Shown here in pieces: positions 29,515 to 41,400 of a DNA stretch of 64,000 bases. Every line of letters begins with the position of its first letter. Positions within the stretch are counted from its first letter, which is position 1. This DNA comes from Mytilus edulis (Eukaryota; Mollusca; Bivalvia; Mytilida; Mytilidae). Position numbers and translations under genes: made by a program. Location: NCBI RefSeq assembly GCF_963676685.1, contig NC_092347.1, positions 84,818,592-84,882,591 of the forward strand, given 5' to 3'. Below the pieces are notes generated by a model. It was given only the letters and a program-made list of their open reading frames with translations, was not told the origin of the DNA and did no database searches.

Positions 29515-29824
29515 TGTCCTGAATTGACAATTCTGAGGTATCACCAAATATAAGTGAACTGCAGCAGACAGAACGTCTGTTCACATCAAAATCTAGGTGT
29601 GCTCTGCCTAACCACTTTACCTGTATGAAAACCATGTGCTACTTGTCACATGATTTTTACCTGGCGCGTAAATCAATGAGTGGGGTGCCAATCAGGGTGC
29701 AATTTATACATACCTTTACAAACCATGAAAATAAGATAGTGAGCTGCCTTTCATGAATTACAATTTATGAACAATAAGCAAATAATTAATAAAAGATAAA
29801 AATCACATAATGAAGTTCGTCACA
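29515..29824 (-). repeat. 5' LTR (310-bp terminal repeat)
   Basis: The second copy of the 310-bp repeat. Its outer end TGTGACGAACTTC abuts target duplication GACTC (29825-29829). Its inner end CAGGACA is followed on the minus strand by TGGAGATTCACAGG. Confidence 0.88.
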
Positions 29825-29829
29825 GACTC

Positions 29830-30880
29830 CATCCCGAGTGCTATCGTTAATAACCAGATTACTTGTGTACGATAGGAATACAGGAAACAGATTTATGCCG
29901 CTGTGAAATGTAAAATTACTCATCTTATTTTATTGATGCATCTCCAATATGACAATAATTAAGTTTTATATCATATAAGAATTAGTTACAAGTACATTAC
30001 ATTTTTGTTCATTTTCCTAAGTTCAATACAAAATGATTGAAATGTACAATCATATGAAAATTTGATTTAAAAACATTTTGATTACGATAATTTAGTCGAT
30101 TTAAAAACAATTCGTTTGATGTTATCTATACTATTTGAACACTGAAATTACTATTTTTTTGTACATCAACAATTACCAAAAAAATTACAGAAAATCATAA
30201 ATAATGTGTGCTAGAGTTTACCTATGACAAGTCAAACACTGCTTATGATATTACACTAACTTAGATTTTGAGATGAAACTTAATGTAATTCAGCTTTAAA
30301 CGGTTGAAATTTCACTATGATTATAGGGACAAGGTTTAAATTTTATTGCACAGTTTAATTAAATCAACATACATTTAGAAAAAAAAGAAAAGAGTTTTTA
30401 TATCAGTCTTTTGGTTAGAATTACATGTATGGTATTGAATATGTAAGGATTTCGTAATACCTTTTGTATATTTAATGGATCAGTTTTATGTACATAGTTG
30501 GTAAACTTTGCTATTTATAATTTGAAACGATTGTTTGAAGGTAACATTTCATAATTCGATGAAATTAAAAAAGCCTTACTTAAAATAATGTTTTGCTCAA
30601 ATGAAGCTTTTTAACTTATTTTCCCATCATGAAACCAATGTTTGTAATTTTTTTGTACCCTTTTAAGATAAGAAGATGTGGTATAATTGACAATTATACA
30701 TCTTTCCACCAGAGTCTAAATGAGCAATTATAGGTCACATTAAGGCCTAGAACATTTGAGATATCTCATTCTGTTCATTTCAAGTTAAAGAGTAGTTTTT
30801 CATTGTTAATTTTAAAAAGTAACCTTGAAATATGCTTTAATTAAATTAATAATACCAAGCAGTAAAGTGTAGTCACTATT
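29830..30880. repeat. dispersed non-coding sequence, copy 1
   Basis: 29915-30850 is collinear with 42045-43490, diverged. Shared stretches include GACAATAATTAAGTTTTA, GTAAGGATTTCGTAATACC and ATATGCTTTAATTAAATTA. The second copy carries about 400 bp extra (about 42290-42730). No coding frame; probably a multi-copy element. Confidence 0.6.
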
Positions 30881-30884
30881 GACA

Positions 30885-32110
30885 GATCACAGCAAGGTAG
30901 AAGTACAATTCCAAAACACCTAGGTATAACAAGAAATGAATAGAAATTATGAAAATAGGACGGACCACTCTCTACGGCATGTATGGAGAAAAAAAAAATA
31001 AAAAAAAAAAACTCTAAGGGAAATTCAAAACGTTAAGTGTCAATTAAAAAAAAGAAATGGAACCAAATGGAAAACTAAAGGCCATTACAGGGCCTACACA
31101 GTCAGGTAGCTAACACAGCAGTCTACACTTTAATTGGGACAGCACCAATCCGTTTGACAATAGACCAAAATACGCTATCTTTTTGAATGACCATGATAAG
31201 AACCAACTTATCGTTAGACTTCCAAATCCCATAGCGTCAACTTGCAACTGAGAATACTAGTCCAACAAACAGACATTGAAATACCCCCAAATACAAGAAA
31301 AACCATCCTTTGTGTCTCATAAAGTCTGGCAATGAACAGGAAACAAGCCAATTAATTTGAAACCAGGAGAAAATAAGTAGCAAACTATTAACAAAAACAT
31401 ATTGCCTACACATAGTTAAGTCTAGACACAATAAGAATATATCTTCAAAAAGATACATTTTATAATACAGCAGATGAAGATTTAGATTTTTTCACGCAGA
31501 AGACCTAAGCATAAACGTGAAAGTTACCCCCAGAAAAAAAATCATACCTGGAAAACTTAAAGAATGGGCTCTATCATAATGTGGTTGACTGTGACATGCT
31601 GACATGCTTATACAATTTGTGATGAACTGTATTCACAAAAGTATAATTCAAAACTATTGACTCCATATAAAGCAACAACACTACGTAGAGTTAGAAAACT
31701 TTACACGGCTGTTCTGCTAACATGCATGCATACCAACAGGTTGAAACAGATGGGGTTAAATTGTGTGAATCCATTGCCATCAGGAAAGTCTACGGCATGG
31801 GTTGGATTTTTCTGCATGTTCTGTTCTTTAGCGTTCGGTTTTGTTTGACCATGGACATATCATACAATTTTAACGCATTATTTTCTTCGATCTGACCAAT
31901 TCCATTCTGTAAGGCTGAAGACATCACCCCACGAGTAAGCCTAGATTACTTATGAAGCACTATTGACAGATTTTTTATGATAACAGAATGACCATACGCG
32001 CAGAGGTTATTTGCTCCTGTCCAAATTATTTCAAAGTTTGTTTTCAGTTATGGTACCTCAAAGCTTATAAACTTTTTTGTAGCTATCAGGAGTCCATCCT
32101 GCGTTTCATT
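30885..32110 (+). repeat. duplicate B, holding the empty LTR-insertion site
   Basis: It begins with a fragment of the decayed LINE (AAACACCTAGGTATAAC, matching 22952) and continues collinear with 23080-25486. At 32086-32098, CAGGAGTCCATCC corresponds to the joined flanks of the LTR element (CTAGGACTC plus CATCC). No host gene. Confidence 0.65.
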
Positions 32111-33310
32111 GTTTTTTTTTTAACAAGAGTATCGATGATCCTTGTGTGTGATAGATGTTACATGCTGGTGGAAATATTTTGTCATTGATGATACATTTGT
32201 ACTAACGGGGTTTCTGGACTGAAGTTAACATTAAGGATCATTTATGCTATAGATGGTTGAAGTATTTCAGTTTACTTTTATTTCTTGTTTATTTTGCAGT
32301 TTTTATATTTTTTATTATTAAGCTGTACTGATGTCAAGTAAACATTCTGGTTGTGAGTTAACACTGTTATATGTTAGAATAGCTGCTCAACCATAGCATA
32401 GTGGATTGTGGATTAAAATCCCATTACACCGAGATGTTTCTCTCATAAGATTTTGCTTTGTATGGCTTAGCAGTTGATATGATACCTTGTCACAAATATG
32501 TCATATATTACCGTTGTCGTCCTATGTTAAACATTGGTCACATGTTATTCAGTGGTATCGTGCTATTATCGCGTTTTGGTCCTGAGTTTGGATTTACATT
32601 ATTCGGATTTATAAATCTATAAACTTATTTTTAAGCACCTTGATATTGTTCAGCAATTTTTATCGGAATCTTGTATTTTTTTAGTATAGTGTTTATATGT
32701 AGTTTCATTGTTTTGGTGTTATAGTCTAATGATCTGTAAGATAACAGGTTCGGGCCGTTCCTAACCATGATGAAAAGTCTTTTGATTGCTTCAGTAATTT
32801 CTTCGATCCATCGATCGAAGTCGCCAATGCATACGCCCGAGATATACCAGGATTCTAGAAATAACAACTCACTGTCTTGATAGGCGTTACCCAATGGTAA
32901 ATTGTTGTTTCTTTTGTAAAGTGTTTACAGTCTCATTGTTTTGGTGTTGAAGTCTAATGAGCTGTCCTTCTGTCATGGTAAGATAACAGGTTCGGTCCGT
33001 TCCTGATAAAAGGTAAAACATGATGATGTAAAGTCTTTTGACTGCTTTAGTAATTCATCGATCGATCAAAGTCTACCAATTCATACGCTATGACTCAGAG
33101 ATGCATCAGGATTCTAGTAAGGACTGTCTTGAACGGTGTTACCCAACAATAAACCGATTGCTATCAGATAAAAGTATTGGGGTTTTAAATTTAAAGCCGC
33201 GTGGTATTCGGGATAGTTCAGCAATGCATTTCTCTAATTTTTAGCTCGTTGTAAAACAGTATAGTCAGTTTAAAAAATTTCTTCAAATCTGAAATGACAT
33301 AACAATGTAC
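32111..33310. other. intergenic with a short internal duplication
   Basis: 32690-32900 and 32915-33140 repeat each other (GTAAGATAACAGGTTCGG, then AAAGTCTTTTGA(T/C)TGCTT, then ATCGATCGA). No gene seen. Confidence 0.45.
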
Positions 33311-33314
33311 CTTT

Positions 33315-34745
33315 GATAACTATGTACACCACTAGGTCGATGCCACTGCTGGTGGACGTTTCGTCCCCGAGGGTATCACCAGCCCAGTAGTCAGCACTTC
33401 GGTGTTGACATGAATATCAATTATGTGGTCATTTTTATAAATTTCCTGTTTACCAAACTTTGAATTTTTCGAAAAACTTAAGATTTTCTTATAAATAACG
33501 GCAACAGAGGTATACCGATGTTCAAAACTCATAAATCGATAGAAAAAAAGCAAATCCGGATCACAAACCAAAACCGAGGGAAACGCATTAAATATAAGAA
33601 GAGAATGACGACACAACATTAAAATGTAACACACACAGAAACGAACTAAGTATAAGACAAAATTCGATGAGAATTCTGAATCAAACTGCTTACGTAATAC
33701 ATCGTACAAATAACGTTGAACCAAATCACATCTAATAAATGAAGGCGGTGATTAATTTTCTTTACCATAACACATGAATATAACCGAAAAGACGTCAAGA
33801 CATTTGTCGAAATCCGATGAGAATTACAAATATAACATCAAAACTAAATACATGAATTTGGGACAGAAAAGTACCGTAACACGTCTTATAGCAATGCGAA
33901 TTCACACCCAGCAAAACATTCACGTTCGGTAATTCAAAGATTAGACGACGTAATGACAAACCACAATATAACATGCGGTGAAAATGTCCTTAGCTAGTTT
34001 GGACAAAGACACATCGTATGGATCAATCGATTCGTGATGGTGTCCGTAAAGTTTACGGAGTGTCAATTTTAATCTGTCCTCCTCATAACTTTGTTGGAGC
34101 AGTTTCTGCGTAGGGAGCACACTCCTGTATATGAAGTCCGTATGACTGAATTTGACAAGCACGAAAATAACGTATCAATTGAGATATGTAAACACCATAC
34201 GAAGGGGTAGAGGGCATAGATTACCTTAGCCGTATTTGGCACAACTTTTTTTGAATTTTGGATCCTCAATAGCTCTACGACTTCGTACTTGTTTGGCTTT
34301 AAAACTATTTTGATATGAGCGTCATTGATGAGTCTTATGTAGACGAAAAGCGCGTCGGGCGTACTAAATTATAATCCTGGTACCTTTGATAACTATTTAC
34401 ACCACTGGATCGATGCCACTGCTGGTGGACGTTTCGTCCCCGAGGGTATCACCAGCCCAGTAGTCAGCGCTTCGATGTTGACATGAATATCAATTATATG
34501 GTCATTTTTATAATTTTCCTGTTTACAAAACTTTGAATTTTTCGAAAAACTAAGGATTTTCTTATCCAAGGCATATATTACCTTAGCCGAATTTGGCACA
34601 ACTTTTGGGGATTTTGGATCCTCGATGCTCTACAACTTCGTACTTGTTTGGCTTTACATCTATTTTGATATAAGCGTCGCTGGTGAGTCTTATGTAGACG
34701 AAACGCGCGTCTGGCGTACTAAATTATAATCCTGGCACCTTTGAT
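33315..34745. repeat. tandem copies of a dispersed mussel-type repeat
   Basis: The segment CGATGCCACTGCTGGTGGAC, GTATCACCAGCCCAGTAGTC, TGAATATCAATTAT occurs at 33335-33500 and 34410-34570. GGATCCTC..ACTTCGTACTTGTTTGGC, GTCTTATGTAGACGAAA, GGCGTACTAAATTATAATCC occurs at 34258-34380 and 34615-34735. The two modules alternate. Frames of 60-130 codons on the minus strand are artefacts of this family. Confidence 0.65.
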
Positions 34746-35443
34746 AACAGTCACGATCCGTTACCAGAGCTTTCACGATCGTCTCTCAATACTTGACCGT
34801 CGTTAGATATTCTTTCACGATCATTTCTCTCGTTAAAATGAATGACACCCGTGAAGAAGTTATTCACTGTTTATGGGGAAATAATAAAATCAATTCGCAT
34901 CAAATCGAATATGTCCAGTTAGGGACAATTGTTTGAAAAAATGTGAAAATATCATTTCTAACGATAAAAAGCTTAAATATTGAAATTTTATTATTCAAAC
35001 TATAAAGTTCTTGATTTTCCGATTAGAAGTTTTAACAGGTGATAACCGTATAAATCTCCAGGGCTTTTATTATTCAACACAGACTGTTTCACCTGAAAAG
35101 AAAATATCGACTTGTACCATCAATAATTAATAGATAAACAAGGTCTACCCGTAAATTGCTAACGTGAACTGTACTCTTTTGAAATCAGTATCATATTATA
35201 GTGCCTGTTTTTACCCTCAGTTTGTGAAAGACGCACAAAACGGAGAGTTAAACTGTGTTTAAATTTCTAAAATCTTTGATCCGAAACAAAGTTATATGAT
35301 AAAGACATGATTATGTAGAGGTACATACCAAAACAACGATTTGTTTATAGTGTGTGTGGATTAAAAGGCTCTCAGCTTCTAGTGACTAAATACTACCATT
35401 CAAAAACTTAGGAGAAACAACCTCCTTGTACAGTGGACTAATA
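34746..35443 (+). promoter_or_regulatory. putative 5' flank of the unnamed gene
   Basis: A less repetitive stretch before the first coding exon. TTTCACGATC occurs twice (34769 and 34811), with a shorter CACGATC at 34752. No clear TATA box or initiator can be assigned, and no coding sequence is seen. Confidence 0.3.
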
Positions 35444-35476
35444 ATGTCGGGGAGTTACCGGTTCAATCACGCTGAG
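35444..35476 (+). CDS. first coding exon of the unnamed gene
   Basis: ATG TCG GGG AGT TAC CGG..., encoding MSGSYRFNHAE, followed by a strong donor GAG|GTAAGATT in phase 0. The next in-phase acceptor I can support is 48661, which continues NSWYNVHKLHLPDHDY. The exon is too short to judge by content. It is supported by its donor, higher GC than its surroundings and phase agreement. Confidence 0.45.
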
Positions 35477-38400
35477 GTAAGATTATATGACCGTTTGTTC
35501 AGACTTATGATGTAGTGTTGTAAGAACCATCCTAATTATCGGGTGGACTGTAAAAAGTCTCAATCAGTTGATTTTCAAATATATATAACGGCAGAATAAA
35601 TTTTAAGTAAACTCAAAATATAGTTAAGTGATAGAAATAATAACAATACTGAATAATGATAACAATATTAATAATAATAATAATATCCCAATAATAATTA
35701 AATGAGAAATTAAAAATGTTTAATTGCTGTTATATAATAACGTCTTCTGTTAAAGTTGTAATATACTTTAAATACAAAAGCTTAAAATATTTTTCACAAT
35801 CACAAAACCATTTGAATTAACTAGACGCCCTTGAGTAAATTATTATTGATTTTTTTGTAACATATATTCAATGAACTGCAGATATATATGAACTTATGAT
35901 ATCAAAATACTTTAAATCATAGCTCACGCGTAGCATGTCTATACCTTGGTACGTTCTGTTAACATTATTTTTATATTCATTTCATTTTGAATTTTTTGAG
36001 GGTTTGAATTAAAAACAAATTGAACAGAATCAACATATTGCATTGTCAATTCATCTTTTTATCAAAATATTCTCGCTAAGCGACGATAGAATTTGTAACA
36101 ATTGTACCATCAACTAAATCAAATCAAATCAAAGTTTTATTTATTGTCGATATATAGTTAACAAAGTAACACAAGCTCTAGTGAGCTTTTTAAAATCGAC
36201 ATTATAAGACGCCCTTCTCAGTATGCATGTCGTAAGCAATTCCTTAGCAAATATCACAAATGATTTGCTGTTTCTTTTGGGGACAACTTGCTTCATGTAG
36301 TATGACGAAAAACAAATAGCAGCTCGCGGGGAAATTTCACAGTCCCTTGACTCAAGTATTTTTTGAAAATCATGACCACCACCATTATAACATCATATAT
36401 ATCTCAGTGTTCATGAGTACCCCATTTAGTTACCATGACCGGCATGGGAATGGACCATGTGGACTGCAGTATGATCAAACATGTGATTTTAGGCATTAGA
36501 CACTTAGAAATGTAAAAACGCGTTTGGTGTTGTTTTTATTGTGAAACTGCAGCATTTTTAGTTTCAAACACAGTGTATATACTATACAAATTATTGCAAT
36601 AAAATTATGAATGAATTTTATTTCTCATAAACTACAAATTACATAGTTACAGAGAATTTATAAACAATTACATTAATATCAGTTTTAAAAATTCTATAAC
36701 ATAAGCATTCAGGAGTAGTGTTAATTTCGCTTAGGCAATTCTGCAAAAACTGGTCTTTAAGTTTCAACTCAATACTTTTAATTACCCATTTATCCAACAT
36801 TTGGTTCAACCAGATATTTGACATTCCACAGGTATCAAAAACATTTTTTACAAATGATGTCCATTTACATTTAAGACCATAGGTTTGAAAATTGATAAAA
36901 AATAGTTTATGTAAAAGACATGAAATTTTACTTTCTTTGCCACATAGTAATCTACATAAGAAACTAACTTTACGAACTTTGGCATTAACAATTACAGGAT
37001 ATCTACCCAATTCCGCATAAACAATACAGCTAGGTGTACTCTGTTTTAAATGTAAAACAAGCTTTGAAAATTTTAAATGTTCTATCAAATCAAAATTTTC
37101 AAATCCAAAATTTCCGAACCATAAAGATGAATAGGTAAAACTATCTAATCAAACATGTATAACTGACATTCCAGTATAGTCAAACTGTTTTGTCTACACT
37201 TTTTTATTTTAAAATACCATACATTGCTTTTGTAGCTTGTTCACAAATATATTTTCGGGTCTTTAAAAAAGAACCACTTCTAGCAAAAATATACCGAGGT
37301 ATTTATATTCAGTTACAATTTCTTATTCTCTTCTGTATAACAAATCTAATATTTTTGGGTTGTCTCCCTTTGGAGAATATAAGAACTTTTGTCTTGTTAA
37401 CATTTATTTTGAGTTGCCATTTTTCACAATAATCATCAAATTCATTAAGCATGTTTTGTGAATCTTCTCTACTCTCGGAAAACATCACAGTGTCATCCGC
37501 ATATAATAACATAAATATTTTTTAAAATACTGTTAACTCGTGTTCGAGGTCATCCGCACTAATAAAATTTACACCAAGTACATCTTTGCCTTCCAAAAAA
37601 TGCTGTAAATCATTTAAAAATAATACAAACAGAGCAAGGGAAAGATGTTCTCCCTGTCTTACACCCATTTCACAAGTAGATAACTCTGATTTCTCACCAT
37701 TAAATATAATGCGTGATTTTACATTTTCGTACATATTTTGTATAATACGGAAAAATTTGCCATTTATATTATTCTCTAACAGTTTAAATAATAAAAAAAT
37801 TCTTTGTATAAAATCAAATTAGGCGGCCTTTTCAAAGTCGACAAAGGCACAGTAAAGTTCCTTCTTCCTTAATCTTAGTAACTCGAATAGTGCATATACC
37901 ATGTACTGAAAATAAATGATCAGTTATACATTGATATTTTTTTTAAATTGATAGGCCTTACATGCATAGACAAGAGGGGGTCAATTTAGGCGCCTGTGAT
38001 GAAATCGCATGGATATTAGCAAGAAAACATAACACACTATCAGTGAAAATGAGTTGAAATAGTAAGGAAATTATATTTTACCAGAGACATAAATATCTCT
38101 TACTATTATATTATATATATATTATACACACACACACACACACACATATGTCACTGACCAATGATTTGTATCAGGGGCGGATCCAGGATTTCAGATTAGG
38201 GGGTGCAAATTATATATTCGCCGAGCGGAGCGATGCGAAAAAATTTTGAGGTAAAATTATTGAAATATTCTTCTAAAGGGGTACAGTGTAGGTATTACGA
38301 ACTATTCTGAGGTAAATTTAGCGAGAAATTAAAGTTTCTAGCAGAAACCGCCTAAATCCACCCTGTCAACATTATACAATCACTAGTGACTGACTACCGA

Positions 38401-41400
38401 ATGGACGGACAGATGTAAAACAATATATATGTATATATATATATGTGTGTTCCTTTTCCGCGTAGAACTTCAAGTTATGATGGCAAGGTCTCCTACAAAT
38501 TAGAAAAAATTACAACAATCTTCTAACACCCCTTACTTACGCACTAAGAGATTCATTTGCATACTATGAGTTAATAAAGCTACAGTCATAAAGCTGCAGC
38601 CCTAAAAACAGAATCTGAAGACCATGTGAACATTTTATTTTGATTCTGTGTTCCTATGCAAACCAATCTACAATAAAGACACCAGCACTTTTTGTAAGAT
38701 GATCTATAAAGCAATATCAGGTAATAAATATCTCAACTAATCCTTGAAGAAAGACATGGCGCTGGTAGTTGTGACAAACAGAAATACAGAAACATCACAA
38801 AAAGAAATTACCCTTGTTTGCACATCGCCGGTCAATGTGTCAAAGCCGATTGTACATGCTTTCAATAATGTGAAATGAAATCGGTTCACATTAGAGTTAT
38901 TTTACCACTCCATAACACCATGAACACCAGCCGCGACAAACTTGGTTAAGACGATGGAAATGTGAAGAGTTGACAGCTAGACGGGCGGACCGACGGAAGC
39001 AAGGTGAGACGAGACAGATCAAAACAGCTCACCTGACCAATACTTGTTTTAGATTTGGCAAACGAAAATTTCTACTTTTCTCCGTGAATTTGAATTAAAT
39101 TGTCCTCTCATATTATATCTGTTTTTACTTTTTTGATTTTCGGAGGTCGTGCCAGACTTTATATATACTGTGTTCGGCACAAACCACATAAAATCAGAAT
39201 GAGATGCATTTACGTTGTTATGTTTTTTTTTTCTGAGGATCCCATGCATGTAATAATGCGGTACATAATTCGGAAAAATTTTCAGGTTACAAGTAAGAAA
39301 TATATAAAGACACAGCTCTAGAGATACAAATTATGAACTAACCTTTCGCTCGAAACAGTATTTCTACATTAAGAAAGAATCTCACCTTGACTGTTTTCTT
39401 GGCCCGTGCCATGATGAAATTGTGAAAGTGAGTAAGTCCGTTAGGGATGCTTTAGAAATTCGATTATCAAAGAAATTGATTATAAAACCGCAAATACAAT
39501 GTAACAATTGTTTGTACTTTAACTGCTAAAACCCTATTTCATTTGTCATCAAACGCAGCTCCGTGTTTGACACCTTCCTTTTAGGTATATGATATACATA
39601 TTACAGAACTTAAATAAATCGTAGGTCAGTTAAATGATAATAACGTTGACTCTGTCAAACTGACTGTTTTATATACTTTCAATGTTAAAAAAGATGAAAT
39701 GGTCTCTTCTGATCTTTAAATAAGTTAGAAGACAACCCATGCTTTGCAAATTTTAGGGGGGGGCACGCCCGCCACGCCCCCGCCTAAATCCGCCCCTGTA
39801 CAGTATAGTAAGCGGAAGGTTACTATGTATACGTACAAATCCTTGCACTGACTACTCATTAATTTAACCAAGGATTTGTACATACAAATACAAATCCTTG
39901 CACTGACTACTCATTAATTTAACCAAGGATTTGTATATACAAATACAAATCCTTGATTTAACATATTAGTAGTACACACAAAATTATATAGAATTTTCAA
40001 AACATTATATAATCTAGACAATACTTGTATAAATAAAGCATTAGTTAGCAAATGATATTAACAGCATATTCTCTTCTCTGAGAACGGAAACAGTTCATAT
40101 AAATACCGAAAAACGGTTCATGAATTATAAGTTGACTGGTACCTGATAATTTTTTCAAAGATGAGCTGGCTGGTCATAGTACAGATACAGTAAATAGGCG
40201 GAACACTAAAAAAACTGAGATGCTGATCTCTATAAAGAAAGATCTATTATTGAAACCTTGGTGTAAAAATTATCACGAATTTCAAAAAGCATCCAACAGT
40301 AATGAGTAAGCGCATGCCAAGAACAGATAAAAACACGAGACCATAATGATATTTTTGAGGGATTGTCTTGTTTTCATCAGAGACATAGACAATAACTGTT
40401 TAGTGTCTTTGAATATCAGCTGTATTTGTACGAGGCTAGGAAACAAGGTGTATGCGAGCTTTTAGCGAGCTATTACACCTGTTTCGAGCCGAGTACAAAT
40501 ACAGCTGATATTTAAAGTCACTAATCAGTTATTGTCTTTATCCTGCAATTGATTCTGTATATTATTTGTGTTTTGAAAGATATAAAAACACATGTTTTGC
40601 ATTTATTTTCGATTTGAAATCCCTTGAGGCCCGTGTAGTGATACGATACAGTAATCACACATTCAGCTGAAGACAGGTTCGCCAAAAAAGATTCTCGAAT
40701 GGTCAACATAATAATACATCGCTCAAGGTGAATAATTATCTATTTTAACATAACAACTAATTTCAACAGTAAAAACAAATAACAAAACATTGTCCAATTT
40801 GAAACAAGAGTGTACGAGTTGTCCTACGCTTCAGACTCGACATTCACTAAACATGCATGCTGAAATTGACATGGTTGTTTTTGTTACACAATCATAAACA
40901 TTTAAGTCTTGAAATCGATAGTTGTCATCGTAGAAAATACTGCTGTTCATGTGTGTATGTTATGAGAAAAATTGTGTGATTCTTATTGCTCTAAAGAAAT
41001 GTTTGAAAATAAACAGAACGTATAAAAGAAATCGTTAATTCGCAAAAAATACGTCATTGGAATGCTACTGCAATACACATTCTGAGGTCACGCAGGTTCA
41101 TACAATACTAAGTCCGGCAGTGGGCGGAGCTTTAAAGCGATATCTGTATAGTATACAGATACAGCATAGCGATATCTGTAGGGCTGTATCTGTATAGTAG
41201 AACACCCAATTGCAGGATAAATATATATACACATATATGTCTCTGTTTTCATCGAGTTTCCCATTGTTTCCTACAGGAATGCTACAGTGTACAAAATACA
41301 GATTAAGATTGCTTTGATGGCGACTACAGTTATTTTTAGTATATTGAGGGTGTAATTATGCCAAATTTCTAAAAAAGAACAACAGAAAAAAACCACTTTA

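Larger units (their letters stand above)
25487..29824 (-). mobile_element. Ty3/gypsy-type LTR retrotransposon, internally deleted
   Basis: This 4.34-kb insertion is read on the minus strand and flanked by a perfect 5-bp target duplication GACTC (25482-25486 and 29825-29829). Two 310-bp direct repeats at its ends look identical by eye, implying a recent insertion. Order on the minus strand: end repeat 29824-29515, an 876-bp segment, a tRNA-Leu-type primer-binding site (28618-28636), one ORF (28479-25939), a purine-rich tract, end repeat 25796-25487. The collinear duplicate near 32090 lacks the insertion and shows the empty site. The coding region is gag-protease-integrase zinc finger-RT stub-RNase H, so it is non-autonomous. 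Confidence 0.92.

Noticed and set aside
33332..33724. 130-codon minus-strand ORF as a gene
   Set aside because: It crosses a tandemly repeated dispersed family present again at 34393-34599 and in part at 20.7 kb, with no splice support.
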